From assembly GCA_034359265.1 (NCBI GenBank), contig CP136890.1, forward strand, positions 103,441,501 to 103,505,500: DNA of 64,000 nucleotides, written 5' to 3'. Source of the stretch: Canna indica. Taxonomy: Eukaryota > Streptophyta > Magnoliopsida > Zingiberales > Cannaceae. Position numbers and translations under genes: made by a program. Each line of letters starts with the position of its first letter. The first letter of the stretch is position 1. Below are positions 32,488 to 44,558 of the stretch, one piece after another. A model generated the notes under the pieces. The model did no database searches, had not been told where the DNA came from, and was given only the letters and a program-made list of their open reading frames with translations.

Positions 32488-33951
32488 GGCACTGGGGCGG
32501 GTTTGGGACGGCAAATCAATCCCTATCCCAAACCCATTAAGAAAATTCAATCCTAAACCCGTTAGTATTTTAAAGGGTAATTCCCAAACCCATCCCACTA
32601 ATTTAACGGGTACCCACTGGGAACCCGTCCCAAACCTGTTAGTATATATATTTACAATTTACATACTTTTCAAAAGAAAGAAATTGATTTAAAAGTAGTA
32701 CATTAGAATTAACATGTATCAAATTAATAGAAGAAAAATAGAATTACCTGAGCAAATTCGAGATGAACCCTATTTAGTGTTTAACTAACACACATAATAC
32801 AACACTTAATTCATAATTCATTAAGCTTCCAAATACAAGTGGCACACATACAAGTTTCAAAATATAACACATAATTCATTACTTCATTACATTAAAAGTT
32901 TAAAACAAGTGACACACATACTTAACTTTCAAATACAAGAAAGTAACTAAATCTCTGAATATGAAAAGTCCTAATCGTCTACAATCTCCAAGTCATCATC
33001 CACGTCCTCATCCGGTGCATCAAAGTCATCCAAAAGTCCTGCAGCTATAACAAACACAACCAAAGAAAATATCAATCAAATGAGCAAAGTATAGTGAAGC
33101 CCGCAACAGGTAGCAACGACAATAAAAAGAAATAAGTGACACTACCTCCTGAGTGAGTAGACAACCAACTTTGAGAACACATTAATGCTTCTATTGTATC
33201 GGGTCGAAGTCGACTTCGGACAAGACTTACAACTCTTCCACTAGTGCTAAAGGCTGACTCGACATTTAAGATTCCCTAGCATTTTATACAACTTTTGCTT
33301 TTCTGAGTTATATATTTGAATGATATCCTTCTTGATGGTATTTCGACAAACATGCTTGAAACGAGGTTGAAGGCCGGCCACAAATTTTCTAAACCCCACA
33401 TGCTCGACTATGGAAAGAGGATATTCATGCATAATAATAGCTCTTGCAAGGTCGTTCCTTGACTGGGTGAAATGGTGAATCGGCAGGCGTGAGGGCTGTG
33501 AGGCGGCGAGCGATTTAGGGGCAGCGAGCGAGTGTGAGGGCAGTCGAGCGGGTGACTGCTTGACTGGGTGAAATGGTGAATCGGGTGAGCGGCTGAGTGC
33601 AGAAGTAAAGAGTAAAGATTAGGGATTTAGGGTATATGTTAAAAATTAAAGGTTATAATATATTATTACATTATTTATATTACATAAAAAAATAGAGTAT
33701 ATGTAAAAATACATAATTATCCCTATATATATTAGATAACATAAGGATATTTTAGTAAATTTACCCTTAACGGGTTTGGGACGGGTTTTAGACTAAAATC
33801 CTGGACCCGTCCCAAACCCTACAGGGTTTTAACCTTAAAATCCTATACCCGTCCCACGACCCAACGGGCAAAACCCGCTAATGACCTATCAGGGTTTGGG
33901 ACGGGTAAATACCCATTTATACAAACCCATTGCCATCCCTAGCTAGGCTTG
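32488..33951 (-). mobile_element. Internally deleted hAT element (derivative of the 59-63 kb family)
   Basis: Both ends and the subterminal GGGTTTGGGACGGG repeats match the complete element at 59,244-63,241, but most of the gene is gone. Breakpoint 1 (about 33,257) joins the equivalents of 60,034 and 61,399 across ACTC. Breakpoint 2 (about 33,461) joins the equivalents of 61,601 and 62,857 across CTTGAC. A stretch of about 100 bp of the leader is then partly repeated (33,464-33,583). The left end lacks the first 7 bases (TAGGGAT) and begins GGCACTGGGG; the right end (TGCCATCCCTA) is intact. No target duplication is present, and the flanks belong to units of opposite orientation. A 61-codon remnant of exon 1 and the whole last exon (32,971-33,044) are recognisable. 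It cannot encode transposase. Confidence 0.9.
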
Positions 33952-34545
33952 CCCAGCAAAGAATCTGATAGAACTGAAAACGGAATTCAAATGAGTTCGA
34001 AAAAAATTCAATGCATGATGTGAGGTTGGCTTGTTTAGGCTTGGCTAGACTAGGCTTGGCTAGGCTTGGCTTGGCTTGGCTTGGCTGAACTGAGCTTGGC
34101 TCGGTTTGGCACACTTAGCTCTGCTCGAACTGGCTCAAACTCGGTTAGGCTCAACTTCTCTCGGCTCGGCTCGGCTCGGCTTAGCATATCTATTTGTTAA
34201 GCTACGCCAAGTCGTTCACGCCTTACCGAGCCAACTGCCTATCCCAGCAGAGACGAACCAAGCCGAATTGAACTGAGCCTAGCCTTGCAGAGTCGAGCCG
34301 AGTCGAGCCTAATTGAGCCTAACTAAGCCCAGCCAAGCTAAGCCAAGCCAAGCTGAGCTAAGCCAAGCCAAGCCAAGCCAAGCCAAGCCGAGCCAATCCT
34401 AGCCGAGCCAAGCCGAGCTGAGCCAAGCCCAGCCCAGCCAAGCCGAGCCGAGCCAAGCCGAGCTGAGCCAATCCAAGCCGAGCCAAACCAAGCCGAGCCG
34501 AGCCAAGCCCAGCCAAGCCGAGCCAAGCCTAGCTAAGCCAAGCCT
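33952..34545 (-). repeat. Satellite, subfamily-2 reverse unit
   Basis: Begins directly at the right end of the deleted hAT element with GCTAGGCTTGCCCAGCAAAG, a subfamily-2 core A ending at 34,023. Reverse core B and an AAGCC/GAGCC tract follow. Confidence 0.78.
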
Positions 34546-35345
34546 CGGTTAGGCGTTAACGACTCGGTGTAGCTTAACAAATAGAGAGGCTAAGCCAAGC
34601 CGAGCCAAGATGAGCAAAGTTCAGCTTAATCGAGTCCGAGCCAGTTCGAGCAGAGCTAAGTGTACCAAACCGAGCCAAGCTCAGTTCAGCCAAGATAAGA
34701 CGAGCCGAGTCTAGTCGAGCCTAGCCAAGCCGAGCCATTCGCACCTAACCGAACCAACTGCTTATCCTAGTTGAGACGAGCCAAACTGAGCTGACTTGAG
34801 CCTAGTCTAGCAGAGCCGAGCCGAGCCGAGTCGAGCCAAGTTGAGCCTTGCTAAGCCCAGCCAAACCAAGCCTAGCCAAGCCAAGCCAAGCCAAGCCAAG
34901 CCAAGCCAAGCCCAGCCAAGCTGAGCCAAGCCGAGCCCGTGTCAAGCCAAGTCAAGCAAAGCCCAGCCAAGCCAAACCTATCCTAGCCAACCTCACATCA
35001 TGCGTAGAATTTTTTTCAAACTCAATTGTACTCCGCTTTCATTTATGTCAGATTTTTTGCAAGCATGGCTTGGCTAGGCTAGGCTAGTCTCGGCTTGGAT
35101 AGCCATGCCTAGCCAAGATTGATGTGAGCTTGGCTTGGCACGGCTCGGCTTGGCTCATCTCGGCTTGGCTTGGAAGGGCTTGGCTCGGCTCGGCTCAGCT
35201 TTGCTCAGCTTGGCATGGCTTGGCTTGGCTGGGCTTGGCTTAGCTTGGCTTGGCTTGGCTGGGCTTGGCTTAGCTTGGCTTGGCTTAGCTCGGCTCGATT
35301 CGTCTTGGCTTGGCTTGGCACGGCTCGGCTTGGCCTGGCTAGGCT
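34546..35345 (+). repeat. Satellite, forward block
   Basis: Core B at about 34,560-34,750 and core A at 34992-35128. The first copy of the 6.2-kb duplication starts near 34,825. Confidence 0.8.
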
Positions 35346-36022
35346 CAAGTCACTTCTGTAAGGCTAGGCTTGCCCAACAAAGAATTTGATAGAACTGAAA
35401 ACAGAGTTCAAATGAGTTCGGAAAAAATTCTATGCATGATGTGAGATTGGCTTGGTTAGGCTTGGCTAGACTGGGCTTGGCTTGGCTTGGCTTGGCTTGG
35501 CTTGGCTGAACTGAGCTTGGATCAGTTTGGCACACTTAGCTCTGCTCGAACTGGCTCGAACTCGGTTAGGCTCAACTTTGCTCGGCTCGGCTCGGCTTAG
35601 CATATCTATTTGTTAAGCTACGCCAAGTTGTTCACGCCTAACCGAGCCAACTGCCTATCCCAGCAGAAACGAGCCAAGCTGAATTGACCTGAGCCTAGCC
35701 TTGCAGTGTCGAGCCGTGTCGAGCCTAACTAAGCCCAGCCAAGCCCAGCCAAGCTAAGCCAAGCCAAGCTGAATTGACCTGAGCCTTGCCTTGCAGATTC
35801 GAGCCGAGTCGATCCTAATTGAGCCTAACTAAGCCAAGCCAATCCAAGCCAAGCCAAGTCATGCCAAGCCAAGCCGAGCTGAGCCAATCCAAGCCGAGCC
35901 AAGCCGAGCTGAGCCAATCCAAGCCCAGCCAAGCCAAGCCGAGTCGAGCCAAGCCCAGCCCAGCCCAGCCAAGCCAAGTCAAGCCAATCCAAGCCAAGCC
36001 GAGCCAAGCCTAGCTAAGCCAA
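35346..36022 (-). repeat. Satellite, subfamily-2 reverse block
   Basis: Subfamily-2 core A at about 35,359-35,445 (GCCCAACAAAGAATTTG). Reverse core B follows, then a short internal repeat with two GCTGAATTGACCTGAGCC segments (about 35,680 and 35,769). Confidence 0.8.
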
Positions 36023-38376
36023 GCCTCGGTTAGGCGTTAATGACTCGGTGTAGCTTAACAAATAGAGAAGCTAAGCCGAGCCGAGACGAGCGAAGTTTAG
36101 CTTAATCGAGTCCGAGCCGGTTCGAGCAGAGCTAAGTGTGCCAAACCGAGCCAAGCTCAGTTCAGCCAAGCTAAGACGAGCTGAGTCTAGTCGAGCCTAG
36201 CCAAGCCGAGCCATTCGCGCCTAACCGAACCAACTGCTTATCCTAGTTGAGACGAGCCGAACTGAGCTGACCTGAGCCTAGCCTAGCAGAGCCGAGCCGA
36301 GTCGAGCCAAGTTGAGCCTTGCTAAGCCCAGCCAAACCTCACATCAAGCGTATAATTTTTTTCGAACTCAATTGAGGTTTGGATAGCCAAGCCTAGCCAA
36401 GCTTGATGTGAGCTTGGCTTGGCACAGCTCGGATTGGCTCATCTCGGATTGGCTTGGCTGGGCTTGGCTCAGCTTGGCTTGGCTTGGCTTGGCTTGGCTT
36501 AGCTTGGCTTGGCTTGGCTTGGCTTTGCTTTGCTTTGCTTGGCTTGGCTTGGCTTGGCTTGGCTTGGCTTTTCTTTGCTTGGCTTGGCTAGGCTCGGCTC
36601 GGATCGGCTCGGCTCGGCTTGGCTCGGTTTAGCTTGGCTGGGCTTGGCTGGGCTTCGCTAGGCTCAACTAGGCTCGACTCGGCTCGGCTCTGCAAGGCTA
36701 GGCTCAAGTCATTTCAACTTTGCTCATCTCGGCTAGGATAGGCAGTTGGCTCGGTTAGGCGTGAACGACTCGGCGTAGCTTAACAAATAGATAGGCTAAG
36801 CCGAGCCGAGACGAGCGAAGTTGAGCCAAACCGAGCCATGCTTAGTTCAGCCAAGCTGAGTTCAGCCAAGCTAAGATGGGCCGAGTCTAGTCGAGCCTAG
36901 CCAAGCCGAGCCGTTCGCATCTAACCAAACCAAATACTTATCCTAGCTTAGACGAGCCAAACTGAGCTAACCTGAGCCTAGCCTAGCAGAGCCGAGTCGA
37001 GCCAAGTTGAGCCTTGCTAAGCCCAGCCAAGCCAAGCCAAGCCAAGCCAAGCCAAGCTAAGCCAAGCCAAGCCAAGCCAAGCCAAGCCAAGCCAAGCTAA
37101 GCCAATTCAAGCCAAGCCTAGCCAAGTCAAGCCAAGGCCAGCCAAGCTGAGCCAAGCCGAGCCGTGTCAATCCAAGTCAAACCAAGCCTATCCTAGCCAA
37201 CCACACATCATGCGTAGAATTTTTTTCGAACTCAATTGAATTCCGTTTTCATTTCTGTTAGATTTTTTGCAAGAATGGATTGGCTTGGCTAGGCCAGTCT
37301 CGGCTTTGATAGCCAAGCTTGATGTGATCTTGGCTTTGCACGGCTCGGCTTGGCTCATCTCGACTTGGCTTGGCTGGGCTTGGCTTGGCTTGGCTTGGCT
37401 TGGCTTGGCTTGGCTTGGCTTGGCTTGGCTTGGCTTGGCTTGGCTTGGCTTGGCTTGGCTTGGCTTGGCTTGGCTTGGCTTGGCTTGGCTTGGCTTGGCT
37501 TGGCTCGGCTCGGCTCGGCTTGGCTTGGCTTGGCTGGGCATGACTAGGCTTCGCTAGGCTGGACTCGGCTCGGCTCTGCAAGGCTAGGCTCAAGTCACTT
37601 TAGCTTCGCTCATCTCGGCTAGGATAGGCAGTTGGCTCGGTTAGGCGTGAACGAGTCGGCGTAGCTTAACAAATAGATAGGCTAAGCCGAGCCCAGACGA
37701 GCGAAGTTGAGCTTAATCAAGTCCGAGCCGGTTCGAGCTGAGGTAAGTGTGAAACCGAGCCAAGCTCAATTCAGCCAAGCTAAGACGGGTCGAGTCTTGT
37801 CGAGCCTAGCCAAGCCAAGCCGTTCGCGCCTAACCTAACCAACTACTTATCCTAGCTGAGATGAGCCAAACTGAGCTGACCTGAGCCGAGCCGAGCCGAG
37901 TCGAGCCAAGTTGAGCCTTGCTAAGCCCAGCCAAGCCGAGCCAAGCCAAGCCACGCCATTCCAAGCTAAGCCAAGCCAAGCTAAGCCGAGCCGAGCCAAG
38001 CCAAGCCAAGCCAAGCCAAGCCAAGCCAAGCCAAGCCAAGCTAAGCCAAGCCAAGCCAAGCCAAGCCAAGCCAAGCTCGACTCGGCTCGGCTCTGCAAGG
38101 CTAGGCTGGGCTTGGCTGGGCTTCGCTAGGCTCGACTCGGCTCGGCTCTTCAAGGCTAGGCTCAAGTCACTTTAGCTTTGCTCATCATGGCTAGGATAGA
38201 CAGTTGGCTCGGTTAGGCGTGAACGACTCGGCGTAGCTTAACAAATAGATAGGCTAAGCCGAGCCGAGACGAGCCAAGTTGAGCTTAAGCAAGTCCGAGC
38301 CGGTTCGAGCTGAGCTAAGTGTGCCAAACCGAGCCAAGCTCAGTTCAGCCAAGCTAAGCCGGGTCGAGTCTAGTCA
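36023..38376 (+). repeat. Satellite, forward block
   Basis: Core A at 36338-36412 has an internal deletion (CAATTGAGG joined to TTTGGATAGCC). Core A at 37201-37328 is nearly complete. A GGCTT tract of about 25 pure units spans roughly 37,378-37,505. The following core B carries diagnostic variants: AGCTGAGGTAAGTGTGAAACC, GAACGAGTCGG, and later GCTTAAGCAAGTCC. Confidence 0.85.
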
Positions 38377-38443
38377 AGCCTAGCCGAGCCAAGCCAAGCT
38401 AAGCTCACATATACTATTTGATAAGTGCAGTTTAATTAAGGAA
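38377..38443 (+). repeat. 67-bp direct repeat, left copy (copy 1 of insert)
   Basis: Starts AGCCTAGCCGAGCCAAGCC and ends TTTAATTAAGGAA. It matches 38,975-39,041. Confidence 0.88.
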
Positions 38444-38974
38444 TAAGGTATTTATCTTAGGCAAAGAATTAAGAGAGGAGAGTACGGATCACTGCAAGGT
38501 TAATATTTGGAGTCTTACATATTGTACTTCCCAAAAAACTCCTTAAAGTATGCATGATTGTGATTCTTTTCTTGTTTTTGAAGATTTATTAATATCTGTT
38601 GTCCTAAACTGCACTCATTGAAATGGTTAGGAAGCCTTTTGAGGATGTATACCTAATTTGTTAAACATAACAAACAAAGTAGTTGTCAAATATTTAAGGA
38701 AAAGAGAATAGTCAACGGATGAAGACATTACTCTTTGAGAAACTTCTTGTTTTCATATCCTTTTGGAGAAATACTTATCTCCAAAGCAGAAATTACTATT
38801 GTACCATTTTGAAGTAAGATAAGCAATATCATCCATTAACTTGATTACTAAGTCTTGCATAGTACTAAATTAATAATTAACTTGAAAGACATTTGTTCAA
38901 AGCATAAATTGCAACCCTATTTACCAGGAAATAAAGATATGATTAAATATGTCTCCTGCATTTAATCCAAACCG

Positions 38975-39041
38975 AGCCTAGCCGAGCCAAGCCAAGCTAA
39001 GCTCACATATACTATTTGATAAGTGCAGTTTAATTAAGGAA
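38975..39041 (+). repeat. 67-bp direct repeat, right copy (copy 1 of insert)
   Basis: Same 67 bases as 38,377-38,443. The sequences diverge immediately outside both copies. Confidence 0.88.
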
Positions 39042-40937
39042 CTGAGATTGGCTCGGTTTGGCACACTTAGCTCAGCTCGAACCGACTCGGACATGATTAA
39101 GCTCAACTTCGCTCGTCTCGGCTCGGCTTAGCCTATCTATTTGTTAAGCTACGTCGAGTCGTTCACGCCTAACCGAGCCAACTGTCTATCCTAGCCGAGA
39201 TGAGCAAAGCTGAAGTGACTTGAGCCTAGCCTTGCAGAGCCGAGCCGGGTCGAGCCAAGTTGAGCCTAGCGAAGCCCAGCGAAGCCCAGCCAAGAAAAGC
39301 CAAGCCAAGCCAAGCCAAGCCAAGCCAAGCCAAGCCAAGCCAAGCCAAGCTAAGCCAAGCCAAGCCAATCAAAGCCAAGCCAAGTCAAGCCAAGCCAATC
39401 CAAGCTAAGCCAAGCCCAGCGAAGCCAAGCCAAGCCAAGCAGAGCCAAGCCCAGCCAAGCCACGCCGAGATGAGCCAAGCCGAGCCGTGCCAAGCTAAGC
39501 TCACATCAAGCTTTGCTATCCAAGCCGAGACTGGCCTAGCCAAGCCAGTCCATGCTTGCAAAAAATCTGACAGAAATGAAAACGGAATTCAATTGAGTTC
39601 GAAAAAAATTCTACGCATGATGTGAGGTTGGCTAGGATAGGCTTGGCTTGACTTGGCTCGACATAGCTCGGCTTGGCTCAGCTTTGCTGGGCTTGGCTTG
39701 GCTTGGCTTGGCTTATCTTGGCTTCGCTTAGCTTGGCTTGGCTTGACTTGGCTTGGCTTGACTTAGTTTGGCTTGGCTTGGCTCAGCTTGGCTGGGCTTA
39801 GCACGGCTCAACTTGGCTCGACTCGGCTCTGCTAGGCTAGGCTCAGGTCAGCTCAGTTTGGCTCATCTCAACAAGGATAAGTAGTTGGTTAGGTTAGGCA
39901 CGAACGGCTCGGCTCGGCTAGGCTTGACTAGACTCGACCCGGCTTAGCTTGGCTGAACTGAGCTTGGCTCGGTTTGGCACACTTAGCTCAGCTCGAACCG
40001 GCTCGGACTTGCTTAAGCTCAACTTGGCTCGTCTCGGCTCGGCTTAGCCTATCTATTTGTTAAGCTACGCCGAGTCGTTCACGCCTAACCGAGCCAACTG
40101 TCTATCCTAGCCATGATGAGCAAAGCTAAAGTGACTTGAGCCTAGCCTTGAAGAGCCGAGCCGAGTCGAGCCTAGCGAAGCCCAGCCAAGCCCAGCCTAG
40201 CCTTGCAGAGCCGAGCCGAGTCGAGCTTGGCTTGGCTTGGCTTGGCTTGGCTTGGCTTAGCTTGGCTTGGCTTGGCTTGGCTTGGCTTGGCTTGGCTTGG
40301 CTTGGCTTGGCTCGGCTCGGCTTAGCTTGGCTTGGCTTAGCTTGGAATGGCGTGGCTTGGCTTGGCTCGGCTTGGCTGGGCTTAGCAAGGCTCAACTTGG
40401 CTCGACTCGGCTCGGCTCGGCTCAGGTCAGCTCAGTTTGGCTCATCTCAGCTAGGATAAGTAGTTGGTTAGGTTAGGCGCGAACGGCTTGGCTTGGCTAG
40501 GCTCGACAAGACTCGACCCGTCTTAGCTTGGCTGAATTGAGCTTGGCTCGGTTTCACACTTACCTCAGCTCGAACCGGCTCGGACTTGATTAAGCTCAAC
40601 TTCGCTCGTCTGGGCTCGGCTTAGCCTATCTATTTGTTAAGCTACGCCGACTCGTTCACGCCTAACCGAGCCAACTGCCTATCCTAGCCGAGATGAGCGA
40701 AGCTAAAGTGACTTGAGCCTAGCCTTGCAGAGCCGAGCCGAGTCCAGCCTAGCGAAGCCTAGTCATGCCCAGCCAAGCCAAGCCAAGCCGAGCCGAGCCA
40801 AGCCAAGCCAAGCCAAGCCAAGCCAAGCCAAGCCAAGCCAAGCCAAGCCAAGCCAAGCCAAGCCAAGCCAAGCCAAGCCAAGCCAAGCCCAGCCAAGCCA
40901 AGTCGAGATGAGCCAAGCCGAGCCGTGCAAAGCCAAG
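39042..40937 (-). repeat. Satellite, reverse block
   Basis: Core A at 39500-39626. The core B copies carry the reverse complements of the diagnostic variants at 37.5-38.4 kb (for example CGGTTTCACACTTACCTC and GGACTTGCTTAAGC). This block is therefore an inverted copy of its left neighbour, with the AT-rich insert between them. Confidence 0.85.
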
Positions 40938-41627
40938 TTGAGCCTTGCTAAGCCCAGCCAAGCCGAGTCAAGCCAAGCCACGCCATTCCAAGCTAAGCCA
41001 AGCCAAGCTAAGCCGAGCCGAGCCAAGCCAAGCCAAGCCAAGCCAAGCCAAGCCAAGCCAAGCCAAGCCAAGCCAAGCTAAGCCAAGCCAAGCCAAGCCA
41101 AGCCAAGCCGAGTCGAGCCAAGTTGAGCCTTGCTAAGCCCAGCCAAACCAAGCCTAGCCAAGCCAAGCCAAGCCAAGCCAAGCCAAGCCAAGCCCAGCCA
41201 AGCTGAGCCAAGCCGAGCCCGTGTCAAGCCAAGTCAAGCAAAGCCCAGCCAAGCCAAACCTATCCTAGCCAACCTCACATCATGCGTAGAATTTTTTTCA
41301 AACTCAATTGTACTCCGCTTTCATTTATGTCAGATTTTTTGCAAGCATGGCTTGGCTAGGCTAGGCTAGTCTCGGCTTGGATAGCCATGCCTAGCCAAGA
41401 TTGATGTGAGCTTGGCTTGGCACGGCTCGGCTTGGCTCATCTCGGCTTGGCTTGGAAGGGCTTGGCTCGGCTCGGCTCAGCTTTGCTCAGCTTGGCATGG
41501 CTTGGCTTGGCTGGGCTTGGCTTAGCTTGGCTTGGCTTGGCTGGGCTTGGCTTAGCTTGGCTTGGCTTAGCTCGGCTCGATTCGTCTTGGCTTGGCTTGG
41601 CACGGCTCGGCTTGGCCTGGCTAGGCT
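40938..41627 (+). repeat. Satellite, forward block at the duplication joint
   Basis: 40,938-41,106 resembles 48,007-48,165, including the CACGCCATTCC variant. The second copy of the 6.2-kb unit starts near 41,107. Core A is at 41274-41410. Confidence 0.82.
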
Positions 41628-42294
41628 CAAGTCACTTCTGTAAGGCTAGGCTTGCCCAACAAAGAATTTGATAGAACTGAAAACAGAGTTCAAATGAGTT
41701 CGGAAAAAATTCTATGCATGATGTGAGATTGGCTTGGTTAGGCTTGGCTAGACTGGGCTTGGCTTGGCTTGGCTTGGCTTGGCTTGGCTGAACTGAGCTT
41801 GGATCGGTTTGGCACACTTAGCTCTGCTCGAACTGGCTCGAACTCGGTTAGGCTCAACTTTGCTCGGCTCGGCTCGGCTTAGCATATCTATTTGTTAAGC
41901 TACGCCAAGTTGTTCACGCCTAACCGAGCCAACTGCCTATCCCAGCAGAAACGAGCCAAGCTGAATTGACCTGAGCCTAGCCTTGCAGTGTCGAGCCGTG
42001 TCGAGCCTAACTAAGCCCAGCCAAGCTAAGCCAAGCCAAGCTGAATTGACCTGAGCCTTGCCTTGCAGATTCGAGCCGAGTCGATCCTAATTGAGCCTAA
42101 CTAAGCCAAGCCAATCCAAGCCAAGCCAAGTCATGCCAAGCCAAGCCGAGCTGAGCCAATCCAAGCCGAGCCAAGCCGAGCTGAGCCAATCCAAGCCCAG
42201 CCAAGCCAAGCCGAGTCGAGCCAAGCCCAGCCCAGCCCAGCCAAGCCAAGTCAAGCCAATCCAAGCCAAGCCGAGCCAAGCCTAGCTAAGCCAA
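41628..42294 (-). repeat. Satellite, subfamily-2 reverse block (copy 2)
   Basis: Counterpart of 35,346-36,022, ten bases shorter because one AAGCCCAGCC segment is absent. Confidence 0.82.
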
Positions 42295-44558
42295 GCCTCG
42301 GTTAGGCGTTAATGACTCGGTGTAGCTTAACAAATAGAGAAGCTAAGCCGAGCCGAGACGAGCGAAGTTTAGCTTAATCGAGTCCGAGCCGGTTCGAGCA
42401 GAGCTAAGTGTGCCAAACCGAGCCAAGCTCAGTTCAGCCAAGCTAAGACGAGCTGAGTCTAGTCGAGCCTAGCCAAGCCGAGCCATTCGCGCCTAACCGA
42501 ACCAACTGCTTATCCTAGTTGAGACGAGCCGAACTGAGCTGACCTGAGCCTAGCCTAGCAGAGCCGAGCCGAGTCGAGCCAAGTTGAGCCTTGCTAAGCC
42601 CAGCCAAACCTCACATCAAGCGTATAATTTTTTTCGAACTCAATTGAGGTTTGGATAGCCAAGCCTAGCCAAGCTTGATGTGAGCTTGGCTTGGCACAGC
42701 TCGGATTGGCTCATCTCGGATTGGCTTGGCTGGGCTTGGCTCAGCTTGGCTTGGCTTGGCTTGGCTTGGCTTAGCTTGGCTTGGCTTGGCTTGGCTTTGC
42801 TTTGCTTTGCTTGGCTTGGCTTGGCTTGGCTTGGCTTGGCTTTTCTTTGCTTGGCTTGGCTAGGCTCGGCTCGGATCGGCTCGGCTCGGCTTGGCTCGGT
42901 TTAGCTTGGCTGGGCTTGGCTGGGCTTCGCTAGGCTCAACTAGGCTCGACTCGGCTCGGCTCTGCAAGGCTAGGCTCAAGTCATTTCAACTTTGCTCATC
43001 TCGGCTAGGATAGGCAGTTGGCTCGGTTAGGCGTGAACGACTCGGCGTAGCTTAACAAATAGATAGGCTAAGCCGAGCCGAGACGAGCGAAGTTGAGCCA
43101 AACCGAGCCATGCTTAGTTCAGCCAAGCTGAGTTCAGCCAAGCTAAGATGGGCCGAGTCTAGTCGAGCCTAGCCAAGCCGAGCCGTTCGCATCTAACCAA
43201 ACCAAATACTTATCCTAGCTTAGACGAGCCAAACTGAGCTAACCTGAGCCTAGCCTAGCAGAGCCGAGTCGAGCCAAGTTGAGCCTTGCTAAGCCCAGCC
43301 AAGCCAAGCCAAGCCAAGCTAAGCCAAGCCAAGCCAAGCCAAGCCAAGCCAAGCCAAGCTAAGCCAATTCAAGCCAAGCCTAGCCAAGTCAAGCCAAGGC
43401 CAGCCAAGCTGAGCCAAGCCGAGCCGTGTCAATCCAAGTCAAACCAAGCCTATCCTAGCCAACCACACATCATGCGTAGAATTTTTTTCGAACTCAATTG
43501 AATTCCGTTTTCATTTCTGTTAGATTTTTTGCAAGAATGGATTGGCTTGGCTAGGCCAGTCTCGGCTTTGATAGCCAAGCCTAGCCAAGCTTGATGTGAT
43601 CTTGGCTTTGCACGGCTCGGCTTGGCTCATCTCGACTCGGCTTGGCTGGGCTTGGCTTGGCTTGGCTTGGCTTGGCTTGGCTTGGCTTGGCTTGGCTTGG
43701 CTCGGCTCGGCTTGGCTTGGCTTGGCTGGGCATGACTAGGCTTCGCTAGGCTGGACTCGGCTCGGCTCTGCAAGGCTAGGCTCAAGTCACTTTAGCTTCG
43801 CTCATCTCGGCTAGGATAGGCAGTTGGCTCGGTTAGGCGTGAACGAGTCGGCGTAGCTTAACAAATAGATAGGCTAAGCCGAGCCCAGACGAGCGAAGTT
43901 GAGCTTAATCAAGTCCGAGCCGGTTCGAGCTGAGGTATGTGTGAAACCGAGCCAAGCTCAATTCAGCCAAGCTAAGACGGGTCGAGTCTTGTCGAGCCTA
44001 GCCAAGCCAAGCCGTTCGCGCCTAACCTAACCAACTACTTATCCTAGCTGAGATGAGCCAAACTGAGCTGACCTGAGCCGAGCCGAGCCGAGTCGAGCCA
44101 AGTTGAGCCTTGCTAAGCCCAGCCAAGCCGAGCCAAGCCAAGCCACGCCATTCCAAGCTAAGCCAAGCCAAGCTAAGCCGAGCCGAGCCAAGCCAAGCCA
44201 AGCCAAGCCAAGCCAAGCCAAGCCAAGCCAAGCTAAGCCAAGCCAAGCCAAGCCAAGCTCGACTCGGCTCGGCTCTGCAAGGCTAGGCTGGGCTTGGCTG
44301 GGCTTCGCTAGGCTCGACTCGGCTCGGCTCTTCAAGGCTAGGCTCAAGTCACTTTAGCTTTGCTCATCATGGCTAGGATAGACAGTTGGCTCGGTTAGGC
44401 GTGAACGACTCGGCGTAGCTTAACAAATAGATAGGCTAAGCCGAGCCGAGACGAGCCAAGTTGAGCTTAAGCAAGTCCGAGCCGGTTCGAGCTGAGCTAA
44501 GTGTGCCAAACCGAGCCAAGCTCAGTTCAGCCAAGCTAAGCCGGGTCGAGTCTAGTCA
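42295..44558 (+). repeat. Satellite, forward block (copy 2)
   Basis: Counterpart of 36,023-38,376. Core A copies are at 42610-42684 (deleted) and 43463-43600. The GGCTT tract near 43,650-43,700 is far shorter than its partner at 37.4 kb. Confidence 0.85.

Larger units (their letters stand above)
38377..39041. other. AT-rich insert of unknown origin, with 67-bp direct repeats (copy 1)
   Basis: Non-satellite AT-rich sequence lies between two direct repeats, 38,377-38,443 and 38,975-39,041. Each repeat comprises about 27 bp of satellite-like sequence plus about 40 bp beginning CTCACATATACTATTTG and ending TTTAATTAAGGAA. The right repeat runs straight into core B text (CTGAGATTGGCTCGG). No inverted terminal repeats, transposase motif, tRNA or convincing reading frame was found. 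It may be captured single-copy DNA or a degraded element. An almost identical copy is at 44,559-45,223. Confidence 0.8.
34825..41106 (+). repeat. About 6.2-kb tandem duplication, copy 1
   Basis: Matches the sequence starting near 41,107 almost base for base, including core A copies, subfamily-2 units, the AT-rich insert and the following reverse units. Offsets read from shared landmarks are 6282, 6272, 6262, 6182 and 6192 along its length. All steps are multiples of five and fall in pentamer tracts. Beyond 40,937 this copy departs from copy 2 and jumps to sequence like 48,007-48,165. Confidence 0.9.

Noticed and set aside
33247..33432. 61-aa open frame in the deleted hAT element
   Set aside because: It is the remnant of exon 1 of the transposase between two deletion joints, with no catalytic or DNA-binding domain left. 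It is described with the element.
38444..38974. Possible gene fragment in the AT-rich insert
   Set aside because: No frame of useful length or recognisable motif was found on either strand, so only an insert of unknown origin is reported.
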